A DNA stretch of 64,000 bases from positions 1 to 64,000 of the forward strand of contig CAMPKJ010000002.1 of the NCBI GenBank assembly GCA_946887105.1. The letters run 5' to 3'. The notes beneath the pieces are model-generated. The model did no database searches. It saw only the letters and a program-made list of their open reading frames with translations, and had not been told where the DNA came from. Positions 48,824 to 57,814 of this stretch are shown here, one piece after another. How positions within the stretch are numbered: the first letter of the stretch is position 1; each line of letters opens with the position of its first letter. Both the position numbers and the translations under genes were made by a program. This DNA is from an uncultured Acidobacteriota bacterium. Lineage in GTDB: Bacteria; Acidobacteriota; Thermoanaerobaculia; Gp7-AA8.

Positions 48824-49584
48824 GCCGCACGCTCATCGTCACGGCCGACGACGTCGGTCTGCACCCGGGCATCAACGAGGGCGCGATCCGCGCACACCGC
48901 GAAGGGATCGTCACGTCATGCAGCATCGTTGCGAACGGCGTCGCGTTCGACGACGCGATTGCGCGTCTGCGCGATGCGCCGTCGCTCGAAGCAGGCGTGC
49001 ATCTGACGCTGGTCGAGGAACGCCCGCTGACGAAGATCCGCTCCCCGAAAAAGTACACGTCGTTCGTGCCGCTGTATCTCGCGCGCGCGATCACGCTCGA
49101 GGCCATCGAGCGCGAGCTGCGCGCGCAGCTCGAACGCGTGCTCGGAACCGGACTGCGCGTGACGCACCTCAATGGCCATCAGCATCTGCACCTGCTGCCG
49201 CGGGTCTTCGATGTGGTGCGGCGTCTCGCGTCCGAATACGGCATCGGCTACATCCGCATCGTCGACGACCACGGCGGCGCGGCGCGTGCGCTGTCGATGC
49301 GCATCCTCAGCGCACTCGGGCGAAGAGCACGCACGCGCGGACTGACGAACGACCGCACCATCGGCGTGGCCGCAGCCGGACATCTCGCTGACGTCACGCC
49401 GCTCCTCGATCACGTCGAGGGGATCACGGAGCTGGTCACGCATCCGGGCCTCGGCGTCAGCGGATATGCGTGGGGCTACGACTGGGACCGCGAAACGCGC
49501 GCGCTGTGCGATCCGCGTCTGCATGACGAGCTGGCGAAGAGAGTGATCCGCCTCGCAGCACCTTCGGCCGCCCGGCTCATATAA
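48820..49584 (+). CDS. YdjC/ChbG/HpnK-family carbohydrate deacetylase
   Basis: A 254-residue polysaccharide deacetylase-like enzyme. The metal site is seen in IVTADDVGLHPGINEG (two Asp) and in VTHLNGHQHLHLLPRVF (His residues). A C-terminal ITELVTHPG completes the motif. HpnK is tied to hopanoid synthesis and ChbG to chitooligosaccharide use; the GT2 partner favours removal of an acetyl group from a lipid-linked amino sugar (inference). Start GTG at 48820 from the GTGA overlap. Confidence 0.87.
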   Translation: MSRTLIVTADDVGLHPGINEGAIRAHREGIVTSCSIVANGVAFDDAIARLRDAPSLEAGVHLTLVEERPLTKIRSPKKYTSFVPLYLARAITLEAIERELRAQLERVLGTGLRVTHLNGHQHLHLLPRVFDVVRRLASEYGIGYIRIVDDHGGAARALSMRILSALGRRARTRGLTNDRTIGVAAAGHLADVTPLLDHVEGITELVTHPGLGVSGYAWGYDWDRETRALCDPRLHDELAKRVIRLAAPSAARLI

Positions 49585-49585
49585 T
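49580..49585 (+). promoter_or_regulatory. -10 box (TATAAT) for the dehydrogenase gene
   Basis: Perfect TATAAT ending 10 bases before the ATG at 49596, overlapping the end of the deacetylase gene. Points to a leaderless or nearly leaderless transcript. Confidence 0.55.
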
Positions 49586-49595
49586 CCGGCGCCCT

Positions 49596-50648
49596 ATGAA
49601 AAAAATCGCGGTAGTTCCCGGCGACGGCATCGGTCCGGAAGTCATCGCAGCCGGCATGCGCGTGCTGGAGCGGATCAACGACGCGCGCAAGCTCGGGCTC
49701 ACCTTCACGCACTTCGGCTGGAACGCGGACGAGTACCTGCGCAGCGGCATCTCGATGCCGCCCGGCGCGATGGACGACATCCGCGTGAACTACGACGCGG
49801 TCTACCTCGGCGCATTCGGCGATCCGCGCGTGCCGGACATGAAGCACGCCGCCGACATCCTGCTGGGCATGCGCTTCCAGCTCGATCTCTACGTCAACTA
49901 CCGCCCGGTGAAGCTGCTCGACGACCGCCTTTCTCCGCTGAAGAACAAAGGGATCCAGGAGATCGACTTCGTGATCTTCCGCGAGAACACCGAAGGCGCG
50001 TACGTCGGCATGGGCGGCAACTTCAAGAAGGACACGCAGGACGAGATCGCGGTGCAGGAGGATGTCTCGACGCGCCGCGGCGTGGAGCGGATCATCCGCT
50101 ACGCGTTCGAGTACGCGCAGAACCACGGGCGCAAGTCGGTGTGCATGTCGGACAAGAACAACGTCATGCGCTTCGGCGGCGATCTGTGGCTGCGCGTATT
50201 CGAGGAAGTGGCGGCGTCGTATCCCGGCATCGAGCACTTCCACATGTTCGTCGATGCGCTGACCATGCAGATGGTGCGCGCGCCGGAGATGTTCGACGTG
50301 ATCGTGACCAACAACATGTTCGGCGACATCGTCACCGATCTCGGCGCGGCGCTGCAGGGCGGCCTCGGCGTCGCGGCATCCGGCAACATCCACCCGGGAC
50401 GCGTGTCGCTCTTCGAGCCGATCCATGGCAGCGCGCCGAAGTACGCCGGCCACGACATCGCCAATCCGATCGGCGCGATCCTCACCGCCGCGATGATGCT
50501 CGAATACCTCGGCTTCGCGGAGGAGTCGCACATCATCGAGCGCGCCGTCGTTTCCACCGTGCAGGCCGGCGAGACCACGCACGATCTCGGTGGAAGCCTC
50601 GGGACGAAGGCCGCCGGCGAGGCGGTCCTGGCGAGACTCGAAGCGTGA
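49596..50648 (+). CDS. Beta-decarboxylating dehydrogenase (isocitrate/isopropylmalate family)
   Basis: A 350-residue NAD(P)-dependent enzyme. Motifs: AVVPGDGIGPEV, MRFQLDLYVNYRPVKLL (substrate Arg pair), FRENTEGAYVGMGG, and VTNNMFGDIVTDLGAALQGG (metal-binding Asp). The coenzyme loop is FEPIHGSAPKYAGHDIANP. The RENTEG motif departs from the RELTGG of LeuB and is nearer isocitrate or tartrate dehydrogenases, so the substrate should stay open. No leu genes are nearby. A terminator follows. Confidence 0.85.
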   Translation: MKKIAVVPGDGIGPEVIAAGMRVLERINDARKLGLTFTHFGWNADEYLRSGISMPPGAMDDIRVNYDAVYLGAFGDPRVPDMKHAADILLGMRFQLDLYVNYRPVKLLDDRLSPLKNKGIQEIDFVIFRENTEGAYVGMGGNFKKDTQDEIAVQEDVSTRRGVERIIRYAFEYAQNHGRKSVCMSDKNNVMRFGGDLWLRVFEEVAASYPGIEHFHMFVDALTMQMVRAPEMFDVIVTNNMFGDIVTDLGAALQGGLGVAASGNIHPGRVSLFEPIHGSAPKYAGHDIANPIGAILTAAMMLEYLGFAEESHIIERAVVSTVQAGETTHDLGGSLGTKAAGEAVLARLEA

Positions 50649-50652
50649 GACG

Positions 50653-50680
50653 AAAAAGGCGGGCCGAAGCCCGCCGTTTT
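50653..50680. terminator. Bidirectional intrinsic terminator
   Basis: Stem GGCGGGC / GCCCGCC with loop CGAA, preceded by AAAAA and followed by GTTTT, so it can serve both convergent genes. Confidence 0.88.
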
Positions 50681-50964
50681 CACACTTCCTTCATGACTTT
50701 GATCTCGGGCGGTCCATCGAGCATCGGCACGATGGTGGACAGCAATGTCTGCACGTGCGGTGTGGACATGTGCTGGTCGAAATCGAGGTGCGTCTTCCAG
50801 CGCTCGAATGTCATGAACGTGCCGTCATCGGCGCGCAGAACGGAGTAGCTCACGCATCCCGCCTCGCGCCGCGAGGCTTCCGCATTCGCGGTGAGCGCGC
50901 GCTGGATCTCTTCCGCGCGGCCGGACTGCGCTTTCGCGCGTGCGATGACGATGACGTCGCTCAT
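50680..50964 (-). CDS. ABM-fold antibiotic biosynthesis monooxygenase-like protein
   Basis: A 94-residue dimeric ferredoxin-like fold protein of the ABM (PF03992) family: VIVIARAKAQSGRAEEIQRA, REAGCVSYSVLRAD, TFMTFERWK and FDQHMSTPHVQTLL (the family H-x-x-x-PH helix). Relatives include quinol oxygenase YgiN and heme-degrading IsdG. It begins 5 bases after the TonB receptor gene ends, so the two form an operon. Small quinone or tetrapyrrole chemistry is possible; specifics unknown. Confidence 0.88.
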   Translation of the reverse strand: MSDVIVIARAKAQSGRAEEIQRALTANAEASRREAGCVSYSVLRADDGTFMTFERWKTHLDFDQHMSTPHVQTLLSTIVPMLDGPPEIKVMKEV

Positions 50965-50969
50965 GTGCG

Positions 50970-53423
50970 CTACCAGTTCACCGAGACGAAGCCGAGGGCG
51001 CGGCGCTCGAGAAGATCGCCGCCGAACGCTTCCCAGTGCTCGTTGTTGAGCGCGTTGCTGACGTCGACACCGAAGCCGAACATGTCGTTGATGCGGTAGT
51101 TCGCGGCGACGTTCACGACCTCGTACTCCGGAATCGTTCCGACGAACACGCCCGCGGCCCAGTCGTACCCTTCGACCCAGCGGTACGAGACCTTGGCGTC
51201 GAGTTTCGATCCGCGCCAGGCCAATCCGAGGTTGTACTTGTTCTCCGGCGCGTTCGGCAGGAGGCGATCGCCGCCCTGCGCCGACTTCACCTCGAAGTTG
51301 AACTTCGAGTAGTTCGCGTCGAGGACCCAGTTATTGGTGATGTAGTAGTTGAACGCGATCTCGCCGCCGTCCGTGTCGACTTCACCGGCATTCGTGTACG
51401 AGAGGACCAGCGCCGGGGCGCCGTTCACGGTCGTCACGCCGATGCGGCGCGCGCCGAGCGCACCCGCGAGGAATTGCGTGACGCCCTGCTGCGCCGCCGG
51501 TCCGAGGGTGCCGGGGACGACGTAGGTCGGATACTGCGCCTGGTTGACGCCCGGGAGCAGGTCGGTGACGAAGTCGGTCATGTTGCTCTTGTACAGATCG
51601 ACGGTGACGAACATCTTGCCGGCGAAAATGCCCGAGTACCCGAGCTCGTGGCTCTTGACCTTCTCCACCTCGAGCGCGTTGTTGCCGCGCGCGAGGACCT
51701 GCATGCTGTTGAAGCCGAATGCGGTGAGCGCCGGCGCGAGTTGGGGCAAGCCGGCCGCGGTCGCCGCCGCCGCGAGGTTCACCGGAGCGCCGGCAGTGAC
51801 GCGCAGGAAGAGCTCCGAATAGTTCGGCCGCTGGAATGCCTGGCTGTAACCGTAGCGGAGCGTGTGGTTCTGCGCGAAGCTCAACACCAGGCCGCCGCGC
51901 GGTGAGAACTCCGCCTCGTGCAGCGTCGAGTCATCCCAGCGCGCCGCGCCGACGAGCTTCAGGTTGGTCGTGACGTCGAACTCGAGCTGGCCGAACGCCG
52001 ACTGCTGCGTCTCGTCTTTGGCGCTGTCCATCAGCGTGTGGAAGCCGAACGGATCGGACGTGTCCACTTCCTGCTGATGCCAGGCCACGCCGCCGACGAT
52101 GCGTCCGCGGTTGTTGAAGAGTCCCCAGTTGGTCTGGATCTCACCGTGCAGATTGCTCGAGTCTTCCCACAGGCCGGTGGTGCCGGGCGCGGTGGAGGCG
52201 GGATTGGCGCCGGAGCCCGATGCGAGAGCGACCTGCCGCTCCGCGATGCGCGCGTCGCGGTACGCGCTGATGTTCCAGTGGTTCGTGTTGAAGTTCGCGC
52301 GCACCCACGGACGCTGCACGTCCGTGACCTGCACGCGGCCGATGCCGGTCTGGAAGGTCGGTCCTTCGATCTCCGAATATCCGCCTTCGAGGGTGAGGAC
52401 GCTGGTGTTTGCGAAGTGCTTGTCGAGGCGCAGACCGCCGAAGGCAATCCGGTCCTCGGTCAACGGGAGCGGTACCGGCTCGCGCGGCAGGCAGTTGACC
52501 GCGACGGTTGGGGTGCAGGGCACTGTGTACTCCACGCTGACGTTGCGCGAGCGCGTGAAGTCATCGCTCTGCTGATAGCCGCCGGTGATGCGGTAGAACC
52601 ACTCGTTGCCGAACCCGCCCGCGTGGCGGACATCGCCGCGCTTGGTGTTCAGATCGCCGGCCGACAGGAGCACGCGTCCGCCGGGCGTGAGCCGCGGCTG
52701 CTTGGTGGTCATGTTGAGCACGCCGCTGAACGCGTTCGCGCCGTAGAGCGCCGAGCCCGGTCCGCGCACCAGCTCCACGCTGGCCATCTCATCGATCGGG
52801 AGCGAGAGCCCGGCCCACTCCTGCGATCCGAGGAACGCGATCGCGGGATCGCGGCCGTCGATCAGCGTCAGGATGCGGCGATTGAGCGAGCTGTTGAACC
52901 CGCGCGCGTTGAAGTTCGTGTCGTAGAGGCCGCTCTGCGTGAAGTCCACGCCCGGCGCCGCCTCGATGATGCGCGGCGCCTGTCCCGAGGATGCGACCGC
53001 TTCGATGTCTTCCTGCGGCACGACCGTGACCGCCGCGGGCGCATCGACGACGCGCTCGGTGCGGCGCGATGCCGAGTAGACCGTGATGGTCTCGGCGACG
53101 CTGAGATTCCAGTCGACCTGCTTGTCGATGCGCGTCGTCGCGCCGGCGGTGACGACGACGTTGCTCTCGGTGACGGCCTGATCACCGGCCACGAAGCTCA
53201 CGGTGTAGGTGCCGGCAGGGACGCCGAATCGGAAGTTGCCGTTGGAGTCGGTGAGCTCGACGCGGGAGAGCTCGACGACCTGCACGATGACGCCTCCGAT
53301 TCCGGAGCCGTTCGTGCGGGTGATGCGACCGGAGATGGAGCCCTGCTGCGCGAAGACCGACGTCGCGAACAGCATGAGGCAGAAGCCGAGGAACAAGGAT
53401 CGAACGGACCGGCGATGAGCCAT
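50970..53423 (-). CDS. TonB-dependent outer-membrane receptor
   Basis: An 817-residue receptor. Signal peptide (SLFLGFCLMLFATSVFAQ), then a carboxypeptidase-regulatory-like domain (GSISGRITRTNGSGIGGVIV) at residues 27-110. A TonB-box-like AETITVYSAS and a plug with PGVDFTQSGLYDTNFNARG and VELVRGPGSALYGANAFSGV follow. The rest is a 22-strand barrel ending in a terminal Trp (FVSVNW). The substrate is not evident; the ABM gene in the operon hints at a small aromatic or tetrapyrrole ligand. Start ATG at 53423 with GAGGAATT nearby. Confidence 0.94.
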   Translation of the reverse strand: MAHRRSVRSLFLGFCLMLFATSVFAQQGSISGRITRTNGSGIGGVIVQVVELSRVELTDSNGNFRFGVPAGTYTVSFVAGDQAVTESNVVVTAGATTRIDKQVDWNLSVAETITVYSASRRTERVVDAPAAVTVVPQEDIEAVASSGQAPRIIEAAPGVDFTQSGLYDTNFNARGFNSSLNRRILTLIDGRDPAIAFLGSQEWAGLSLPIDEMASVELVRGPGSALYGANAFSGVLNMTTKQPRLTPGGRVLLSAGDLNTKRGDVRHAGGFGNEWFYRITGGYQQSDDFTRSRNVSVEYTVPCTPTVAVNCLPREPVPLPLTEDRIAFGGLRLDKHFANTSVLTLEGGYSEIEGPTFQTGIGRVQVTDVQRPWVRANFNTNHWNISAYRDARIAERQVALASGSGANPASTAPGTTGLWEDSSNLHGEIQTNWGLFNNRGRIVGGVAWHQQEVDTSDPFGFHTLMDSAKDETQQSAFGQLEFDVTTNLKLVGAARWDDSTLHEAEFSPRGGLVLSFAQNHTLRYGYSQAFQRPNYSELFLRVTAGAPVNLAAAATAAGLPQLAPALTAFGFNSMQVLARGNNALEVEKVKSHELGYSGIFAGKMFVTVDLYKSNMTDFVTDLLPGVNQAQYPTYVVPGTLGPAAQQGVTQFLAGALGARRIGVTTVNGAPALVLSYTNAGEVDTDGGEIAFNYYITNNWVLDANYSKFNFEVKSAQGGDRLLPNAPENKYNLGLAWRGSKLDAKVSYRWVEGYDWAAGVFVGTIPEYEVVNVAANYRINDMFGFGVDVSNALNNEHWEAFGGDLLERRALGFVSVNW

Positions 53424-53545
53424 GGAAGCAATTCCTCCTCAGACGTTTGTACGCACCGATGAATGGATTCGCAGGAAGGTAGCGCGGCCGTGGAATGGCG
53501 TCAACGGCTTTGCGTGACAAGTCGTGTGTTTTCAGTAAGAAAAGA

Positions 53546-53557
53546 ACGAACGTTCGT
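53546..53557. promoter_or_regulatory. 12-base perfect palindrome ACGAACGTTCGT, operator candidate
   Basis: A perfect palindrome midway between the divergent TonB receptor and speD. With its flanks it reads GAAC-GAAC-GTTC, which fits the GAAC-N4-GTTC core of LexA sites in some phyla and is also typical of TetR-family operators. Position between two promoters suits control of either operon. The regulator is unknown. Confidence 0.5.
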
Positions 53558-53593
53558 ATCCGTGCCACCGAAACACGCTATTGCCAGACTCCG

Positions 53594-53599
53594 TATACT
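53594..53599 (+). promoter_or_regulatory. -10 box (TATACT) of the polyamine-like operon
   Basis: TATACT ends 12 bases before the speD ATG and about 36 bases after the palindrome, which would place the palindrome near the -35 region. Confidence 0.5.
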
Positions 53600-53611
53600 T
53601 CCCACGCATTC

Positions 53612-53989
53612 ATGGAAATCGGCACCGAATGGCTCATCGAGGCGGCGGGTTGCCGGCCGGAGGCATTACGCGATCCGGCGCTGCTGGACGACCTCTTCCT
53701 GCGCGTCATCGCCGAGCTCGAGCTGCGGCCTCTGCACGCGCCGTCGTGGCATGTGTTTCCCGATCCGGGCGGCATCACCGGCTTCGTGATGCTCTCCGAG
53801 TCGCACCTGGCCTGTCACACCTACCCTGAGCACGGCGTCGCAGCGATCAATCTCTATTGCTGCCGGCCGCGGCCGGACTGGCCGTGGCAGGAGCGTCTCG
53901 GCGAGCTCCTCGGCGCCACGGAAGTGCGGGTGCGGGTCGTGGACCGGTCGTTGACGTACAACATGTCGACCTGCGAGACCTCGCGGTGA
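53612..53989 (+). CDS. speD: S-adenosylmethionine decarboxylase proenzyme
   Basis: A 125-residue bacterial class 1b AdoMet decarboxylase, which makes decarboxylated AdoMet, the aminopropyl donor. The self-cleaving region is intact: SESHLACHTYPEHG. Ser 64 is the pyruvoyl precursor (cleavage Glu63-Ser64). His 69 and Cys 83 match the T. maritima processing residues. It is the first gene of a tight operon; a GTGA overlap leads into the DUF4178 gene. Its product would feed the spermidine-synthase-like enzyme four genes on. Confidence 0.93.
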   Translation: MEIGTEWLIEAAGCRPEALRDPALLDDLFLRVIAELELRPLHAPSWHVFPDPGGITGFVMLSESHLACHTYPEHGVAAINLYCCRPRPDWPWQERLGELLGATEVRVRVVDRSLTYNMSTCETSR

Positions 53990-55920
53990 GCGTCGCCAAC
54001 TGTCCCTCCTGCGGTGCGCCGATCACCTTCGCGATCGGCTCGTCCTCCGTGGTCGTGTGCCGGCACTGCAGCTCCGTGGTCGCGCGCACCGACCGCGGGC
54101 TCGAGTCGCATGGCCAGGTTGCGGAGCTGATCGACACCGACTCACCGCTGCGTGTCGGCGTGCCCGGCAAGTACAAAGGCAACGGCTTCCGCATCACGGG
54201 CCGCACGCAGCTGCGGCATCAGGCGGGCGGCGTGTGGGACGAGTGGTACGCGGCGTTCGATGACGGACGCTGGGGATGGGTGGCGGAGGCGCAGGGGCGG
54301 TTCTACGTCACGTTCAAGGTGTCGGCGGATGCGCCACGGCTCGAGGAGCTGCAACTCGGCGCTCCGGTATCCGCCATCGATGGTCTGGTGACCGCGGAGA
54401 TCGGCGAGGCGAAGTTGATTTCTGCGGAAGGGGAGTTGCCGTGGACGCCGGAGCCGGGCGGTGTCTACGCGTACGCCGATCTCACCGGCGACGATCGCCG
54501 CTTTGCCACCATCGACTACAGCGAAGAGCCGCCGGTGGTGTTCAAAGGAAAAGAGACCACGCTCGACGATCTGGGCATCGCCCCGAGCGATCTTCCGGCC
54601 GGCGGCAAACGCGTCGCCACCACCGCGCTCAATTGTCCGAATTGCGGCGGCGCGCTGGAGTTGAAAGCGCCCGATCAGGCCGAGCGCATCTGGTGCCCGT
54701 ACTGCGGCGCGGGACTGGACATCACGCGCGGCAAGCTGAAGATGTTCGCGCAGCTGAAGAAGCGCCGCGTCGAACCGGCCATCCCTCTCGGCAGCAAGGG
54801 CACGATCGAAAACGACGTCTACGTCATCGCCGGCTTCATGCAGCGCGCCGTGAAGTTCGACATCGAGTACTACTGGACCGAATACCTGCTCTACAACGCG
54901 AGCAAGGGATTTCGCTGGCTCGTGCACAGCGACGACCACTGGAGCTTCGTCACGCCGCTGCGCGCCGGCGAGGTGTTCGACTCGTCGGCCGGTGCGCACA
55001 TCGCGAAGTCGGTGAGTTACGACAACCGTTCGTACAAGCTCTTTCAGGAAGCGACGGCGAAAGTCACGTTCGTGGCCGGCGAGTTTTACTGGCGCGTGGC
55101 GGTCGGGGAGAGCGTCGACACGGTCGACTACATCGCGCCGCCATTCGGCATCTCGAAGGAAATCACGCGCAGCGGCGCGCAGGAGATCAGCTACTCGCAC
55201 GCGCGCTACATGCACACGGACGAGGTGGCGCAGGCGTTCAACGTCAGCGATCTGACGCGTCCGTCCATGGTCGGCCCGATGCAGCCGTTCACCGGCGCGA
55301 AGCTCGGCAAGACCTGGGTCTCGATGGTGATGCTGTTGTTCGTGGCGGCGATCGTGCTGGCGATTCTTCTGCCGGGACGGACCCTGCTCGAACAGACCAT
55401 CGACGTCGCCGCGGTGCCTGCAACGGAAGGGACTCCTTCAAACGGCAGGATGATCTTCACGGAATCCTTCCCGCTCACCGGCGAGCACAACGTGCAGGTG
55501 CGCGGCCTCGCCGACGTCAACAACAGCTGGATGTACGTCGAGGGCGACCTGGTCGACGAGCAGACCGGCCGCTTCGAATCATTCGAGCTGCCGATCGAGT
55601 ACTACCACGGCGTCGACGGCGGCGAGAGCTGGAACGAGGGAAGCCGCACGCGCCGCGCGCATCTCGCGGCACCGCCCAAAGGAACGTACACGCTCGCGCT
55701 GGCCGTGCAATGGCAGGAGGGACAGACGCCGCCGCCGCTGCAGATCCGCGTGCGCGAGGGCGTGTTCCGCTGGCCGTACTTCATCCTGGCGCTGATCGGC
55801 ATCAGCATCCTGCCGGTCATCGCGATCTTCCGGCATCTCTCGTTCGAGACGCAGCGGTGGAAAGACAGCGCGCACAGCCCGTTCGGGCAGTGGGAGAGCA
55901 GCGACGATGACGAGGAGTGA
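53986..55920 (+). CDS. DUF4178 / zinc-ribbon membrane protein
   Basis: A 644-residue protein. It begins with a zinc ribbon (NCPSCGAPI, VCRHCSS), a DUF4178-like beta domain (RITGRTQLRHQAGGVWDEWY), then a second ribbon (NCPNCGGALE, WCPYCGAG) and a second DUF4178-like domain (VIAGFMQRAVKFDIEYYWTE). The C-terminal third has two membrane helices (VSMVMLLFVAAIVLAILLPG and PYFILALIGISILPVIAIF) flanking a beta-rich extracytoplasmic domain. DUF4178 genes recur with SpeD, DUF350 and spermidine-synthase-like genes in many bacteria. Start GTG at 53986 from the GTGA overlap. Confidence 0.82.
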   Translation: MSVANCPSCGAPITFAIGSSSVVVCRHCSSVVARTDRGLESHGQVAELIDTDSPLRVGVPGKYKGNGFRITGRTQLRHQAGGVWDEWYAAFDDGRWGWVAEAQGRFYVTFKVSADAPRLEELQLGAPVSAIDGLVTAEIGEAKLISAEGELPWTPEPGGVYAYADLTGDDRRFATIDYSEEPPVVFKGKETTLDDLGIAPSDLPAGGKRVATTALNCPNCGGALELKAPDQAERIWCPYCGAGLDITRGKLKMFAQLKKRRVEPAIPLGSKGTIENDVYVIAGFMQRAVKFDIEYYWTEYLLYNASKGFRWLVHSDDHWSFVTPLRAGEVFDSSAGAHIAKSVSYDNRSYKLFQEATAKVTFVAGEFYWRVAVGESVDTVDYIAPPFGISKEITRSGAQEISYSHARYMHTDEVAQAFNVSDLTRPSMVGPMQPFTGAKLGKTWVSMVMLLFVAAIVLAILLPGRTLLEQTIDVAAVPATEGTPSNGRMIFTESFPLTGEHNVQVRGLADVNNSWMYVEGDLVDEQTGRFESFELPIEYYHGVDGGESWNEGSRTRRAHLAAPPKGTYTLALAVQWQEGQTPPPLQIRVREGVFRWPYFILALIGISILPVIAIFRHLSFETQRWKDSAHSPFGQWESSDDDEE

Positions 55921-55923
55921 GCG

Positions 55924-56100
55924 ATGCTGAAAAAGTTCTACGTGCTGCTCGCGATGGTGATCATCGGCGGATACGCATACGCCGGATTCACGGGCGGTGA
56001 GTTGGTCCCGAAGAAAAAAGGCTACGTGCCGGCCGCCAGCCGCGGGGCGCAGGGCGGCGCGCGCGCGTTCTGGTACGGCGGATATCGAGGAGGCAAATGA
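55924..56100 (+). CDS. 58-residue Gly-rich membrane or exported peptide
   Basis: A small gene between the DUF4178 and DUF350 genes, tied to the latter by an ATGA overlap. The product has a hydrophobic N-terminus ([20 protein letters not shown]) and a Lys/Gly-rich remainder ending in [12 protein letters not shown]. Gene packing (3 bases after the previous stop) and composition argue it is real. The amine-rich C-terminal tail makes it a possible structural subunit or a target of modification; no function is known. Confidence 0.7.
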   Translation: MLKKFYVLLAMVIIGGYAYAGFTGGELVPKKKGYVPAASRGAQGGARAFWYGGYRGGK

Positions 56101-56315
56101 TGGACCCGACCATGCTCCGGGTGTTTCTCAGCACCGTGATTTACACGATTTTCGGCGTGATCGTATTCGGGATCGCGTTCTGGGCGATGGTGAAGCTGTC
56201 GCCGTTCTCGATCCGGCAGGAGCTGGAGACGGACCACAACACGGCCGTGGCGATCCTGATGGCATCCGTGATTCTCGGACTGGCCATCATCATCGCGGCC
56301 GCGTTGCATGGGTGA
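56097..56315 (+). CDS. DUF350 (YjfL-like) membrane protein
   Basis: A 72-residue protein with two membrane helices ([20 protein letters not shown] and [20 protein letters not shown]) separated by a loop with [12 protein letters not shown]. This is one half of the DUF350 (PF03994) repeat; E. coli YjfL carries two. DUF350 genes are known neighbours of PspA, glutathionylspermidine-synthase-like and SpeD genes. A channel or membrane scaffold role has been suggested. It overlaps the genes on both sides. Confidence 0.85.
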   Translation: MMDPTMLRVFLSTVIYTIFGVIVFGIAFWAMVKLSPFSIRQELETDHNTAVAILMASVILGLAIIIAAALHG

Positions 56316-57814
56316 CTTTGCGCACACCCATCCTCTTCCTGAACGTCCTCATCATCGCCGCGTGCGGACTCGTCTACGAGCTGCTGGCGGGGACGGTGGC
56401 CAGTTACGTTCTCGGCGACTCGGTGACGCAGTTCTCGCTGATCATCGGGATCTATCTCTCGGCGCTCGGCGTCGGCGCATGGCTCTCGCGATATCTCGAA
56501 AACGATCTCGCGGCGCGTTTCGTCGACGTCGAGCTCGCGGTGGCGCTGATCGGCGGTCTCTCCGCGCCGCTGCTGTTCCTCGGATTCTCGCGGCTGGAAT
56601 GGTTCCGCCTCTTCCTCTACCTGGTGGTCTTCACCATCGGCGTGCTGGTCGGGCTCGAGCTGCCGATCCTGATGCGCATCCTCAAAGAGCATCTGTCGTT
56701 CAAGGATCTGGTCGCGCGCGTGCTCAGCTTCGACTACATCGGCTCGCTCGCGGCCGCGGTGCTCTTCCCGATGTTCCTCATGCCGCGCCTCGGGCTGGTG
56801 CGCACGTCGATCGTCTTCGGCCTGCTGAACGCCGCGGTCGGCTTGTACGGCACATGGCTGCTGCGGCCGTTGTTGCGCGGCGTGACGGTGCTGCGCATCC
56901 GCGCGGCGGTGGTCACGCTGATCCTCCTGGTCGCATTCATCCGCGCCGATTCACTGACCACGCTGGCCGAGGATGAGCTGTACGCCGATGACATCGTCTA
57001 TACCGCCAGCTCGCCGTATCAGCGCATTCTGGTCACGAAGAACCGCACCGGATTCCAGCTCTTCCTGAACGGAAACCTGCAGTTCAGCTCCGCGGACGAG
57101 TACCGCTATCACGAGGCGCTCGTGCATCCGGCGATGTCTTCGCTCGACGCTCCGCGCCGCGTGCTGATCCTCGGCGGCGGCGACGGGCTCGCGTTGCGCG
57201 AAGTGCTGAAGTACCGCGGCGTCGAGCAGGTCACGCTGGTCGATCTCGATCCGAAGATGACCTCGCTCTCGGACGCCTTCCCGCCGCTCGGCGAGCTGAA
57301 TGCGCACGCGTATCGCGATCCGCGCGTGCGCGTCGTGAACGAGGACGCGATGATCTGGATCGAGCGCGAGCGCGACCGCTTCGACGTGGCCATCATCGAC
57401 TTCCCCGATCCGAGCTCGTTCGCGCTCGGCAAGCTCTACACGACCCGCTTCTATCGCCTGCTGCGCGCGCGGTTGACGCCGGATGCAGTGGTGTCGGTGC
57501 AATGCACGTCGCCGCTGACCGCGCCGCGCGCGTACTGGTGCATCGTGCGCACGATGGAAGCGGCGGGGCTGCACGTACGTCCCTATCAGGCTACGGTGCC
57601 GTCGTTCGGCGTGTGGGGCTTCGCGCTGGCGCGGCAGCGTCCGTTCGACACGCCAGTGCAAGTGCGCGTGCCGACGCTTTTCCTCGACGAACGCACGCTC
57701 GCGGCGATGTTCGTCTTCCCGCGCGACATGGCAGCGGTGCCGGTGGAGATCAACCGTCTCGACAACCAGATGCTGGTGCGCTACTACGAGGAAGAGTGGG
57801 GGAAGTGGTCGTGA
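56312..57814 (+). CDS. Membrane-embedded spermidine-synthase-like aminopropyltransferase
   Basis: A 500-residue fusion. Residues 1-215 hold about seven membrane helices ([38 protein letters not shown]). Residues 240-500 are a spermidine synthase domain: [43 protein letters not shown] and the catalytic IDFPDPSS (both Asp retained). It probably uses decarboxylated AdoMet from SpeD to aminopropylate a substrate at the membrane; the acceptor is unknown. GTG start from a GTGA overlap; it also ends in a GTGA overlap. Confidence 0.9.
   Translation: MTLRTPILFLNVLIIAACGLVYELLAGTVASYVLGDSVTQFSLIIGIYLSALGVGAWLSRYLENDLAARFVDVELAVALIGGLSAPLLFLGFSRLEWFRLFLYLVVFTIGVLVGLELPILMRILKEHLSFKDLVARVLSFDYIGSLAAAVLFPMFLMPRLGLVRTSIVFGLLNAAVGLYGTWLLRPLLRGVTVLRIRAAVVTLILLVAFIRADSLTTLAEDELYADDIVYTASSPYQRILVTKNRTGFQLFLNGNLQFSSADEYRYHEALVHPAMSSLDAPRRVLILGGGDGLALREVLKYRGVEQVTLVDLDPKMTSLSDAFPPLGELNAHAYRDPRVRVVNEDAMIWIERERDRFDVAIIDFPDPSSFALGKLYTTRFYRLLRARLTPDAVVSVQCTSPLTAPRAYWCIVRTMEAAGLHVRPYQATVPSFGVWGFALARQRPFDTPVQVRVPTLFLDERTLAAMFVFPRDMAAVPVEINRLDNQMLVRYYEEEWGKWS

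Noticed and set aside
49596..50648. Calling the dehydrogenase leuB
   Set aside because: The loop reads RENTEG rather than the LeuB RELTGG and no leucine genes are adjacent, so substrate is left open.
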